A model generated the notes under the pieces. The model had not been told where the DNA came from and searched no databases. It was given only the letters and a program-made list of their open reading frames with translations. Position numbers and translations under genes: made by a program. Positions 18,961 through 28,535 of a stretch of DNA of 52,265 bases are shown piece after piece; within the stretch, counting starts at the first letter, position 1; each line of letters begins with the position of its first letter. The stretch lies in contig MU008209.1 in NCBI GenBank assembly GCA_010909165.1, positions 494,423-546,687 of the forward strand, in the 5' to 3' direction. Source of the DNA: Anthoceros angustus (lineage: Eukaryota; Streptophyta; Anthocerotopsida; Anthocerotales; Anthocerotaceae).

Positions 18961-19130
18961 CGCCACCAGCAGATTTGCCCTGTGAGGAGTGTGGGCACAC
19001 AACTGACGAAGAATTCATGTTGCTATGTGACAGGTGTAACCGTGGTTACCATCTGTTTTGCCTCAAACCGATCGGAAAAGGTTCCAAGGAGAATGGCTAT
19101 GTGAGCAGTAATGTGCTAAGTGTGAACGTG
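18961..19130 (+). pseudogene. Element II PHD finger fused after the integrase
   Basis: A nearly complete C4HC3 zinc finger: PCEECGHTTDEEFMLLCDRC, then NRGYHLFCLKP (18,978-19,070), then WLCEQ and Cys at 19,094-19,114 after a frameshift. All eight zinc ligands can be named. The family binds histone H3 tails, mainly by methylation state at Lys4. Chromoviruses carry a chromodomain at this place, so a role in targeting integration is likely by analogy. It lies in the same frame as the integrase C-domain (228-codon frame 18,801-19,487). Confidence 0.88.
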
Positions 19131-19558
19131 GCTCTTCAAGGTGGTACCGAGGTTGTCTTAAATTCACACGTTAAGTCGAAAGTGGGTACAGCAGTTGAAG
19201 AAGGACACAAGATGCTTGGGGCCAAATTACAAAATGGGATCGCACATGCTAAGGCGGTAGTTGTTGCGAGAAGCCGCTCGCATGTGCAAGGAATTGTGAG
19301 AAGAGGAATTACGCAGAGGATCGAGCGACAAGGGTCTAATTCTACCGGAAACGAGAGCGAAATTGGGCACATAGCGAGGGAGCATCTCATTTTGGAAGAG
19401 GAACCTTTGCATGCACAGACCGATCGCTGGTTGAGAATTCCTCACACAGTGTTTCTAAAGGTGGTTTCACCGCTTTGGAGTGGATAGGAGCGCCATGGTC
19501 GCCCGTTTCACGTGCATAGGAGAAGGCGAAAAGTCTTGCCCTATCCGCACCACGGAAG
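19131..19558 (+). pseudogene. Element II region after the PHD finger
   Basis: Continues the frame of the PHD finger to a stop at 19,485. The product is rich in Lys/Ala/Arg/Ser (VVARSRSHVQGIVRRGITQR). Antisense and sense matches occur in element III (31,390-31,860). No domain recognised. Confidence 0.4.
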
Positions 19559-20712
19559 GTGAAGCGCCAAGAGGAAGTGCCACCGCCAATCAAGCGCAAG
19601 AGGGGACGACGCAAGCATCCTACCGAACATGGAAAGCCGGAGTTTGAGGCAAGCCGATCTCAAGTGGAGCGACAGTGGCGAGCAGGAGAACACCACGATC
19701 GCCTCGCGGGAGCAACCGCCCACCTCCCAAGAACTGAGCGCCTCCTCGAGCTCCTACTGTACACCATGTATGTCGGCCGCATGCTGAAAATGTGGTTGCA
19801 CCTAGGGTGGTAGTTCTCACCGCATGCAGCCATGGAGGAGGTCTCGCACAAGCGAGGTGGAGATCGAATCTGTGTTCTGTGCTATGACCGCCAACTCAAG
19901 CAAGGTTTCGGATGGAACCCCAATGTGGATGATGAAGATGCGGTAAGTGGAGCATCTTCTACTCCGCCAAGATGACCGAACAGGTATTCCACCGAAGTTA
20001 TGACGAGCTTCACATCTTCATCAGTATGTTGAGGAGCATCATGACAAAGGGTGGAGCATTATCCCAGGAACACCGGATTTGTTTGAGCTCCAGCTCGGGT
20101 CACAAGCGCTGCCCCCGGACCGGACAAGTTATGAGAGGGTGCATGGAGGAAGTTGCATCACTTCCAAATGCATCAATGGTTTGATGGGATGAGGTTGCCA
20201 GAGTTCGTTGATGGGAGACACATACCCTCGCCGCTTGATTTTTCTCAAAGAGTGGTTTCGAGTTTTCCATCCGGCATGTGGCATCATGTGGTAGGGTGGC
20301 CTCAGCTTTACATTCGACCAACAAATTGAGGACCCCTCATGTTGATCATGCTTGGACTCGAGAGGAGAAGAATGCTTCAACTCTCGTGAGGCTCGCCACA
20401 CACATCTACACTTCGAAGTTACCGCTTTTCAATTACCCAACACAGAAGCTTACGAGACATGGATGCCGGATGGATGGCATACATCCTGCTTTCACCGCAG
20501 AAGCGCTTTGTGGAAGAACAGTTGATCTCTCCGATTCAAGCCGCGAGATTACAAAACAGAGGCACAAGAAGATGATGGATGATGAGGATCAAGATGACGC
20601 CATTCCTCCTCCTCGGCGAACCACCGCTGTTGGACAAGCGCTGGTGGGGACGCAGGCATTGTGTTTTCTAGGCCAAGATGGTCTAGACAATTTTGTGGGA
20701 AACCGTGGCTAG
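19559..20712 (+). pseudogene. Element II 3' extension of unknown function
   Basis: A coding-like stretch of about 1.1 kb follows Pol. It begins with a basic patch IKRKRGRRKHP (AT-hook-like), then an ICVLCYDRQLKQGF segment near 19,872 with a Cys pair, acidic NVDDED, and a last part with FDGMRLPEFVDGRH (20,177-20,220), WHHVV, LYIRPTN and EALCGRT (20,500). The same series is found in element III (30,411-31,340), including EALCGRT and DMTEQ segments, so it belongs to the family. I recognise no family. It might be an extra Pol domain or a separate protein. Confidence 0.55.
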
Positions 20713-20724
20713 GCCTCCAAGTTT

Positions 20725-20916
20725 CCTGTGGGGTCGTTTCAGCCCGGCCTGCCTCTTAGGCACTCCCCTTTTGTAGCCTTGCCTTGGTCATAGGCCAAGG
20801 ACAATTTGGCTAGGTTGCTCGGCCAAGGCCAAGGAGATCGCAGCAGTGTGCTTAGTGACTTAGCTTTGTAGACAGGCTAGGTAGGCATGCATGCGGTCGC
20901 CACGACACCGTCATGC
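20725..20916 (+). repeat. Repeat X, copy upstream of the element II 3' LTR
   Basis: About 190 bp with CCTGCCTCTTAGGCAC, CTTGGTCATAGGCCAAGGAC (a hairpin, CCTTGG...CCAAGG), GGCCAAGGAGATCGCA and GACTTAGCTTTGTAG, ending just before TGTATGGG. Copies lie at 21,539-21,712, 29,185-29,367 and 30,004-30,215. Confidence 0.85.
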
Positions 20917-21538
20917 TGTATGGGAAACAGAGCACCTAAGACTCTATGACCGGATATCGACTAGAGCATCCCGGCATAAGCCCGAATCGAAATGACTAGA
21001 TATCGATGGAGCATCTCGCATAAGCCCCGGCGTCAAGTGCTTGATGATGTCATGTACATGGCCCATGGATGGGGCGTACATGACATGCATGCCATGTATG
21101 CATAAGTGCCATGTATGCATATATGCGTATGGAGATGAAGGATGACATGTGATGGACATGTGGTGTGATGTGTCATGGCGCATGCAATCTATATGCATGG
21201 TATGCATGTAAGGCGGTGCTATGACGCATATATAGATTTATATTAGAAAATACATAAAAATCATAAATCAAGGAAAAGGACGAATAGGTTAAACACATAA
21301 AATATTATTATTTCAAGGCCAAGGAAAGTAGGATTATAAAGTGCCCACCATCGATACGGTGGACACTTCATCGAGAACTCGGGGTTTTGCCTATATATGG
21401 GCACCCACCATGGATTCTTGGATTGTTGATGTTTGTCTTGTTCTAATAGACAGCCATACTCCCCTCGCTGTGTCTTTGTCTCCTAGAGGTTCTTGTGGTT
21501 CGTTGCATTGTGTTGGGAGAATTTTCCATCCCGATTTC
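20917..21538 (+). repeat. Element II 3' LTR
   Basis: Starts TGTATGGGAAACAG and ends ...CCCGATTTC. It carries the doubled 45-bp motif (20,947 on), the CATG-rich stretch, the TATA box near 21,392 and the GGATTGTTGATGT segment. It differs from the 5' LTR by short indels and a few substitutions. Confidence 0.9.
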
Positions 21539-21712
21539 TGTTCTTTCACGCCCTCGGCCTGCCTCTCTCAGGCACCCACTTTTAGCCTTGCCCTTGGTCA
21601 TAGGCCAAGGACAATTTGTGGCTAGGTTATTGCTCCCGGGCCATAGGCCAAGGAGATCGCATGAAGCTAGTGCTTAGAGACTTAGCTTTGTAGAGGCTAG
21701 GTGCAGTATGCG
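21539..21712 (+). repeat. Repeat X, copy downstream of the element II 3' LTR
   Basis: Begins right after the LTR (CTGTTCTTTCACGCCCTCGG) and repeats the X series through GTAGAGGCTAGGTGCAGTATG. It carries TTTTAGCC where the inner copy has TTTTGTAGCC. Confidence 0.85.
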
Positions 21713-22257
21713 GGCCGCCGCTGACACGCCTCCTCTAAAATCAGATCCGCTGTTGCGCCTAGCCTCCCGGTATGGGGTTCCTCGCCGCTCCTCCCGCCAC
21801 GCCTCCGATCCAGCGATTCTCCCCAAAACCTCCACTCACCGCCGCCGCGGTTTCTTGGCGTGCCAAGGCCTCTATAGGCCCTATGCCCGTTATTCCGCCT
21901 CCTCATCGCCGGACAGCCCACACCGTGCCCGCCTCCACGCCTGCCTCCCGCTTCTCGATCACCACTTGGGGATAGGCCCCATTCGCTCAAAGAACCACCG
22001 TACACGCCTGCAAGGCCAAGATGTGCAGCCAGAGTTTCGCCTCCCTCTTCCTTTTCCCTTGAAACCTCCCACCTCATCCAATCTTCCGTAGAGGCGCATT
22101 CCCAACTGCTGGAATCCTTCCCTGAATCCTCCTTATACTCCTCCTCCTCCACCTTGAGGTCTCTGACCGATTTCCAGCTATGAAAGGCAGACACGGCTTC
22201 CAACTCCGTTAGGCATCCAGAATGCTCAAACACATGAATCAAAAAGGGTGAAATCAA
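21697..22257 (-). CDS. Hypothetical open frame, 186 codons
   Basis: One of the few long uninterrupted frames here. The product has an acidic part (LKVEEEEYKEDSGKDSSS) and a Gly/Arg-rich part. The opposite strand is also open (21,708-22,091, 127 codons) with a Ser/Pro/Ala-rich product that looks a little like an organelle-targeting leader. Either strand, or neither, may be coding. It may be a captured or residual host fragment. No homology claimed. Confidence 0.25.
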   Translation of the reverse strand: MISPFLIHVFEHSGCLTELEAVSAFHSWKSVRDLKVEEEEYKEDSGKDSSSWECASTEDWMRWEVSREKEEGGETLAAHLGLAGVYGGSLSEWGLSPSGDREAGGRRGGGHGVGCPAMRRRNNGHRAYRGLGTPRNRGGGEWRFWGESLDRRRGGRSGEEPHTGRLGATADLILEEACQRRPAYCT

Positions 22258-22865
22258 GGAAGGCCGAGGGGAGGGGAGAGCACCGCCTTCTCTTCACAAG
22301 CTCTTTCAAAATCATCCTCCCCAATCGATCTGCGTCCCCTTGACCACCTCATGAAGAAAGACCAGGAAGTGGTCCGCCATGTGATTTAACTTTCGATTCT
22401 GAAGGAAACATAAAATCCACTTGGCCAACCCAACCAGCTGTACAAACACGAGCTGGCGAGTCACCCATCCATTGTTAACTCTTACTTCCTGTGCCTAGCG
22501 CTGCTGCCGTAGAGCCTTCGAGTTTTCTTCCTCTGCGAGTCGATCAACAGGCTCCTATCTTCCGATTCTTCCCACCCATACACGGCTCGGAAGAGCCCCA
22601 AATCCCAATTGCGGCCTCTTCCTGGCCGCCTCTCTTGCTTTTGGTTCCCTGTACACACCGCACTAATGTCGGGTCAGAGCCATTTCTTCTCCATGAAATC
22701 TAGGGCCCGGGTTGCACAAGATTGTTAGCTTAACCTTCCAGTTGGTCCATGTTGGGCCACCGTATGGTGGAATTTCGCTGCTCGAGGCGCCATCTCCCTT
22801 CCTCCTTCGCCTTCAAAAACCCCGGCCTCCAGACGGTCGTGAGAGGGAAAAGCACCACCTCGCTA
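22258..22865. other. Unassigned sequence
   Basis: No recognised gene or repeat. A 70-codon plus-strand frame (22,491-22,703) with Ser/Pro-rich composition is not convincing. Confidence 0.4.
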
Positions 22866-22976
22866 GGAACGAAAAGTTTGGGCAACTGGTTTAAGTGAGT
22901 TGTTTTGAACAGTCCGAATGCTTTTGATAGAAATGGTTTGGTGGAAACATGCGAGAAATGTTTTTGTTCCGATTGA
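22866..22976 (+). repeat. Left arm of a 0.1-kb inverted repeat
   Basis: GGAACGAAAAGTTTGGGCAA, CTGGTTTAAGT, GAAATGGTTTGGTGGAAACA and TTCCGATTG match the complement of 27,610-27,713 at roughly four of five positions. Arms of this size 4.6 kb apart resemble Mutator-like element ends, but no clear 9-bp target duplication and no transposase were found. Confidence 0.65.
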
Positions 22977-23039
22977 AGCCGGAGTCAGGATGTTGGGAAG
23001 GCAGAGGATACTTAGGGAAAAGAAACGGATCAAATGACC

Positions 23040-23260
23040 TTCTAGTGAGGAGGGTAGGAGACATATGTGAACGGTAGGAGATGTCCTCTGGTAGGAGGTA
23101 TCCTACCACCAGAGAACTCCTACCACGTAGTAGGGGAGAGAACTCCTACCCCATAGGTATGGGTAGGAGAATGTCCCACCACCGTAGGTGGCCCAGCTAG
23201 CGCTTTTGATGACCCACCAGGAGTAGCTCCTACCACGGTAGGAAAAGGGTGAAGGCAATT
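23040..23260. repeat. GTAGGAG / CTCCTAC inverted-repeat-rich tract
   Basis: Dense copies of GTAGGAG and CTCCTACCAC in both orientations (for example near 23,043, 23,093, 23,124, 23,162 and 23,228), able to form several hairpins. Similar CCTAC..GTAGG motifs are spread through the element IV LTRs. Confidence 0.6.
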
Positions 23261-23276
23261 AAGCCAAGGAAGTAGC

Positions 23277-24060
23277 TTGAGGTTGCCGCACAAGCTGATA
23301 GGCTTGCAGAGGCAAAGGCCTGATTATTGGGGACCACCACCAAGTTTGAGGGAAGGCAAAGTAATTTGCCACATGTGTGGAAGAAGTGAGACATGGGCTC
23401 ATATTGCTGAGATTTTGCAAGAAGGAGGACTGCTAGGTAGAGATGTGTGGCAAGGGTTGCAGGAAGATGGGCCAAGTGCCCGTAATGGTGGAATTGTGCA
23501 GATCCGTGGCTCTAGGTTGGGAGCTCAAGATGCAGAGAGGAGCAGAATTGGTGCAAGGATGGGAGCGAGGAGCTCATGTTGAGGGTGAGCAGCCACAAGG
23601 GTTGCAAGAGGAGGCCATGGCGGTGCCGAGGCACATGGAAGTGCTCAATGGAGTCACGATGGAGGATGGCCGGTGTTGAACTAGGAAAGGCCGTGGTAGA
23701 GCACTCACAGCTGAATTTGTAGATGGGCTGCAAGATGGAGGTGTGGCCAAACCATAGGAAGGCGCGGTGCGCAACATGGTGAAGGGATCACAACGGGTGT
23801 GCATCATGACGGAATTTGCAATGCAAGTCAAAGTGAAGGGAGGCCGTGTGGTGGCGAGAAATGGGTAGCAAGGAGGGTTGATACGAGATGTTGTTGAGGT
23901 GAGGAGTTCACCGGGAATAAGTTCATTTTATTCGTGAAGAGCCAATTGGTGTGTTGGACAATGAATGTAAGAACTCCAGAGTTAAGCGCCCTAGGGGTGG
24001 ATCAGGTGGATGATGGGGCACCTTTGTGTGAGGTTATATTTGCGTAAGTCACATGAGAGC
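23277..24060 (+). other. Unassigned sequence with short open frames
   Basis: Frames at 23,277-23,582 (101 codons; includes KVICHMCGRSETWAH, a Cys pair that could be a zinc-binding remnant) and 23,443-23,679. No family recognised. It may be U3 sequence of a diverged LTR related to element IV. Confidence 0.25.
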
Positions 24061-24440
24061 CAATTGGGAGGTGTTTGAGGGTGCACCCACACGGAGGAGG
24101 TGTAGGGTGGTAGGACGAGGGCATGGCACCCCTACGAGGAGGAGGTGCACCCCACGCGAGGGAGTGTGTAGGAGGGGCACCCCATGTGTATGTATGTAAG
24201 GGTACATGTGGGCAGGGGTCCCCATGTATGTAGGGGTGGCAAGGTGACCCCTATGTATGGTAGTGGTAGGATGAGGGTAGGGACCAAGGGCCCTACATGT
24301 AGGATGTAGGGTGCAGGCTCCTCACAGGTAGGTAGGGATAGGTAGGATGAGAGTGTCTCCACCAGGGAGTGGTGAGGTCTCCCCACCGAAGTGGGTGGGA
24401 CTTGGATACTTGGAAGTACAAGGTAGGTAAACCTAGGAAG
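24061..24440. repeat. GTAGGG/GGTAGGA low-complexity tract
   Basis: Irregular repeats of GTAGG(G/A)(G/T) with CACCCC(A/T) blocks and CATGTATGTA. The purine-rich plus strand leaves the minus strand open as Pro/Leu/Thr-rich frames, which are not called as genes. Confidence 0.6.
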
Positions 24441-25480
24441 TTGTTAAAAAGGGTCAGATATGCAAGGTTGTGGATAAATAGGGTATATTAGGAAATAACC
24501 ATAAATATGTGGTAGGTAGTGTAGGGTGCATAACAAGTAGGGTGTAGAGGAGGTGGAAATAGCACATGGCAAGGAATCAAGCATATCAAGAGTGTACTGT
24601 GGCCATGCAAGCTGTGTAGGGAGTGGCACCTAGGAAGCCCGCGAGGAATTGCAGGAAGAGCTTGTGCATGCAAGGAAAGCTAGAGCAAGGACTTGGTGGG
24701 AACGCTGTGGTGTGTGCAAGGAGAAGGAGGTGTGCGTGCATAAGGAGTTGTGTGTGAAGGGATTTGAAGCGCAACTGTGAAGAGGGCAAGGGCGCTGAAT
24801 TTTTGTGCCTAGGACCTTGCAAGTGAGGGATTTGGGCGCATAAGGAGTGTATGGTGAGGACATCAAGTTTGAGCTAGGTGGGACCGTGGAGTGAAGAGGA
24901 AGTAAGTGGAAAAGGGCTGAAGTTGCTCTCTTGGTGGATTTTGTGGCGAGTGAAGAAATCTCGCAATTGTGTGTAGACACCGAGGTGACAACTAGGTGGA
25001 AACGAGCACGCGTGCCCAAGCTTGTCTTGTTTGTGCGCTTATTTTGAAGGTACAAGATGGTGAAAGCGCGCACCTAAGAAGGGCAAGTTGGTTGCTAGGG
25101 AGCAAGAGGCAGGAAGCGCATGTGGAAGGCACTTGGTGGCCATGGTTTGCCGACCCAACACATCCGATGTATATGGAAGGCCGAGAGGATGACTCGAGGA
25201 GGAAGAGGAAGGCATGGAGCAAGATCCGCCACGGAGACCTTCTTGCAAAGTGGAGAGTGGGAGGCGGTAGGGTAAGAAGTTGACCCACGTCCGTAGGAGG
25301 TGTAGAGGGTGGCCCTACATCCGTAGGATCACCGGTGCGACGGCATCTAGAGAGTAATTGGGTTGGTGGTAGCTTGGAGTGGGCTCATTGCTTGGGGAGA
25401 CTTTCTTTAGAGGAGGACAGTATTAATGCTTGTCAACCCAAGAGGGTGTGTTGACTAGCTAGATAGGAATGTTGACAGAG
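24441..25480. other. Unassigned sequence, possible U3 of a diverged LTR
   Basis: No convincing gene. Both strands have frames of 60-150 codons (the longest on the minus strand, 24,630-25,073, Ser/Leu/Thr/His-rich). The purine bias of the plus strand resembles the element IV LTR. Confidence 0.3.
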
Positions 25481-25620
25481 CCATTAAGGCTCACATAGGT
25501 GAAGTTTGCTAGAATAGAATTTTACCCAAGATGCTTGGATGTCGAACTTAAAGTCGACGGTAGGATACACTAAAATAAGGAGTGAGGCGGCGGGAGGGGA
25601 GGTGTATGTGAGGACCTCCC

Positions 25621-25627
25621 TATAAAA
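25621..25627 (+). promoter_or_regulatory. TATA box of a probable LTR
   Basis: TATAAAA in CTCCCTATAAAAGGAGGGGA, closely like CACCTATAAAAGGGAGGG of the element IV LTR (38,328-38,334). Downstream GCGCTCCCAAACTCATGAG resembles transcript-leader sequence. Confidence 0.5.
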
Positions 25628-26851
25628 GGAGGGGAGCTTGTGAAGTAAAATTATCGCGTCTTGCGCTCCCAAACTCATGAGTCCTTTGCTCCTTGTGAAG
25701 GAATTTCGTGCGTGCAAGCTAGCAGTCTCAGTAGAGAGGGAGTTTGCGGTGGTCGGAGTGCTTGGCGGAGGCTCGCTCCTTGCGGGCGCCTCTGCAGTTG
25801 CTCCTTGTGAATGGTTCTTTGTGAAATTGCTTTGCTTTGGGTGTGTGGCGATGCCCAAGGAACTCTCGGCTTGAGGGTAGACTACAGGAAAGACTCCTGG
25901 AGGTTCTCAGTCACAGTGCAAACTCAGCGCCCAAGGAAGAACTTGTTGGCTTGTAGGACCCAGGCGGTTGTCAAGGGCGAGCTAGGGCCGGTGAGCTTGA
26001 AGTAAGGTTAGATTAGGAGGATGAGGAGTTGAGTTGAGGTGAGGTGAGTGTTGAGGAGAATGTGGAGCTGAATGTTGAGTAGAGGAGTAGGTAGAGATTA
26101 GGAGTAAGAAGAAGGCCCAAGTCGAGCCTAAGGGAGGGGTCCCAAATCACCAAACCGAGGGAGGCTGGGCTAAGGTCTCAAAATCACGGGTGGAGAAGTG
26201 TGAGAGGGGTCCCTATGCGTGGCGATGGACCTACCCGTGGTGGGACCTGATGGGATGTCGTTGTAGGTCCGAGGCGGAGATCGACGGAGGCAGTGCGGAG
26301 GTGTCGTGCGCCCGTGTGGAGTTTTGTGGGCGCGCCAGTTGTAGTTGGGCGCCGGGGCACGGAAGTTGGAGGCCTTGAACTAGGCGAGGTAACCTATCTT
26401 GCCAGTGCGACCCTACGGTGGTAGGATGCGCCCTGCGTTGGGATAGGTGTCTCCTCCCCACGTAGGAATGAGGGTGTGTGGCCCACGGTGCATTGGATCT
26501 CCTACAACTCTCCTACAAGTGGTAGGAGGGTAGGCCCTACAATTGTTTGTTGTTGGTTGTAGGTCACAGGCGGCGATTCGACGGGCGGTCACGGGAGGCT
26601 GTCGAGTTGGTGGTTGAGGATGTGCCAATTGTGGGAAGGCAATGGGAAAGGAATAGTGGAAGATCACGGGGTGGTGAAGTCGCGTTGCAGCGTAGGGGGT
26701 CCCCTGTGTAGCCCAACCCGACTCACCGTGTGTGTGGACCTAGTGGGGGTGTGTTGTAGGTCGAGCGTGATTATGAGCACACGGTGAGGCGTGGTTGGCA
26801 TGAGTGAGTTGAGGTTGCTCCGGTGTGAGGGAGCTTGGGGTGTGAAGAGGT

Positions 26852-27259
26852 GTGTGGTTTGTGCCTTGGATCGGTGACACGACAAACAAGAGTCTCATGG
26901 GACGAAACCTATTGTACTTAGCGGCGATTGGGATAAGTGTGGCCACTGGGGTGAATCTGGAAGCCGGATCCGCCTCACACTCGCTCTCCCCCCCGCCCTC
27001 TTCGCTGGTCCCCCGCCTCGACGGCCTCTTTTCCTGCGACTCGCCCGGATGGTTTCCCCTCCGGTCGCCGCCGCCCGCTGATCTCAGCGCCACAACTTTG
27101 CACAAGAAAACGGTGATTTGGCATGGACCTGATTGCATGCGTGCTCCACTGCTGCAGCCTTGCACGCCGCTCCTCACGGAAATTGCGACCTCGCGATGTC
27201 AGTGTCCTTTCTTCCAGGCCCGCCCGGTGGTACGGCCAGCCTCGCCACTAGGGTTGTGA
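26852..27259 (+). CDS. Hypothetical open frame, 135 codons
   Basis: Uninterrupted plus-strand frame crossing the LTR-end-like motif at 26,928. The product is Ser/Pro/Leu-rich without a recognised domain. It probably reflects composition. Confidence 0.15.
   Translation: MWFVPWIGDTTNKSLMGRNLLYLAAIGISVATGVNLEAGSASHSLSPPPSSLVPRLDGLFSCDSPGWFPLRSPPPADLSATTLHKKTVIWHGPDCMRAPLLQPCTPLLTEIATSRCQCPFFQARPVVRPASPLGL
26926..26948 (+). repeat. Motif matching the end of the element IV LTR
   Basis: CGATTGGGATAAGTGTGGCC followed by AC matches CGACTGGGATAAGTGTGGCC at 38,938-38,960 with one difference. In element IV this lies about 35 bp from the LTR end. With the TATA box at 25,621 it suggests 23.0-27.0 kb is a diverged solo LTR of a related family. 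Confidence 0.5.
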
Positions 27260-27609
27260 ACTCCCACAGTGCATGCGCCCGCCTCCGGCCACCGTGGTGG
27301 AACTAGCCACCTCCCTACTTGACTGCGCAACTGTGGCAAAATGTAGGCACCCCTAGCATATATAGACACTTTCTTATTTCTAAAATTACCAAAACCCAAG
27401 GACCCTATATCTAACCTTCCTAACTAGGGTCAAAACCCAAGGACAAGAAAATGTTATTATCACCATGGGCCAAGGACTCTTTCCGTATAAAAGGTCTTAC
27501 CCGGACGATTCCAAAGCATTCCGCTATACTAAGACACCAAAACAAAAAAAATTCATTCATCCTGACAGTTCAGAGAAGGGTTAGGACACATGTGATACTC
27601 CACAATCGG
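27260..27609. other. AT-richer unassigned sequence
   Basis: Contains two AAAACCCAAGGAC copies (27,391 and 27,431) and a poly-A run. No gene seen. Confidence 0.4.
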
Positions 27610-27713
27610 AAAAGCTTTGGCATGTTTCCTCCAAACCATTTCTAACCAAAAAAAAATCGGACATGTTCCAAAACAAACCAACTTAAACCAGTGGCCCAAA
27701 CTTTTGCGTTCCA
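27610..27713 (-). repeat. Right arm of the 0.1-kb inverted repeat
   Basis: Complement matches 22,866-22,976, ending CTTTTGCGTTCC. Beyond it, on the minus strand, ATGTCAGGAGCTGGAAGAGG starts a Gly-rich open stretch that runs into this arm. Confidence 0.65.
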
Positions 27714-27888
27714 CAACCGCCTCCGCCACCACCACCCGAGCCGCCTCCACCGCCTCTTCCAGCTCCTGACATGTTGTGTGTTGATGTGTGCATGACCTAG
27801 AGGGTTATGACGACGTGGATAACGGGGTAATCTATGTGGTGGTGACCACATACATGGTAGGGCTACACTTACCTATAGCTATGAGGAA

Positions 27889-28248
27889 TTAGAGGGTCTG
27901 GGGGTCTTCCCCAAACAAGTTGGAAATAGATTCTAAAATATGTTCTACAGGTTCTGGGATAATCATCAAACCAAAGACTGGATCGCAACGGGACACATCT
28001 AGGTTCTTGGGTGCTGTATCTGATGTATTGTCAAGGTAAAGCTCGAATTTTGCTGTTAATTGTAGCAATTTGAAGTTCAAGATACTGATTTGTGCACTAA
28101 TGCATGCTATGTCCTTCCTATGTTGTACCTTGTCGTGATATGCTTGGTCCTCTATTAATGCTATATGAAATTTCAGGTCTCTAAGTTCATGTGGGGAAAT
28201 GTGAGACACTGGCTGTGAGGTGAATGAAGATGGACGGCAAATTGGCAA
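27889..28248 (-). CDS. Hypothetical minus-strand frame, 119 codons
   Basis: Uninterrupted frame with a protein-like composition (LRDLKFHIALIEDQAYHDKV, ending SISNLFGEDPQTL). It lies downstream of a tRNA-Met-type primer site on the same strand (28,695-28,707), so it may be a Gag-like product of another retroelement. After its stop the minus strand has ATAGGTAAGT, a good splice-donor consensus, which would also allow a host exon. No family recognised. Confidence 0.4.
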   Translation of the reverse strand: MPICRPSSFTSQPVSHISPHELRDLKFHIALIEDQAYHDKVQHRKDIACISAQISILNFKLLQLTAKFELYLDNTSDTAPKNLDVSRCDPVFGLMIIPEPVEHILESISNLFGEDPQTL

Positions 28249-28535
28249 AATCTGGCCTAGGGAATTGTGCTGCTGAGAGGGACAGTAGACAAGGGTCTGT
28301 GATGGACAGCCTGTACAAAAGACTGGTTTGTTCTTCTTCCTTCCTGTCTTGTTGATTTAAGAAGAAAATTAGTTATTGTGCCTTGCAGCACGCTTCCATT
28401 TGCTGAGTGCTTGCCAATGTTGTCTCAAAGGGTTCTATAATTCTCCTTCTCATCCTATGTCCAAGGAGTGCTGATGTGTGGTGGATTCCACACTGGGCAT
28501 GGTGGTTGGACACTGTCCATTCAGAAATTTGGCGA

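Larger units (their letters stand above)
12224..21712 (+). mobile_element. Element II: Ty3/Gypsy retrotransposon with DNMT and PHD finger
   Basis: Two LTRs of about 0.6 kb flank, in order, gag, aspartic protease, C5 DNA methyltransferase, RT, RNase H, integrase, PHD finger and an unrecognised 3' extension. All coding parts are frameshifted, but the order and motifs are clear. Element III on the opposite strand is a sister copy. The stated end includes a repeat (X) that follows the 3' LTR in both copies. Confidence 0.9.

Noticed and set aside
23040-24440. CRISPR-like or telomere-like array from GTAGGAG repeats
   Set aside because: Spacing and unit are irregular and occur in both orientations. 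There are no unique spacers of constant length, and the context is eukaryotic transposon DNA.
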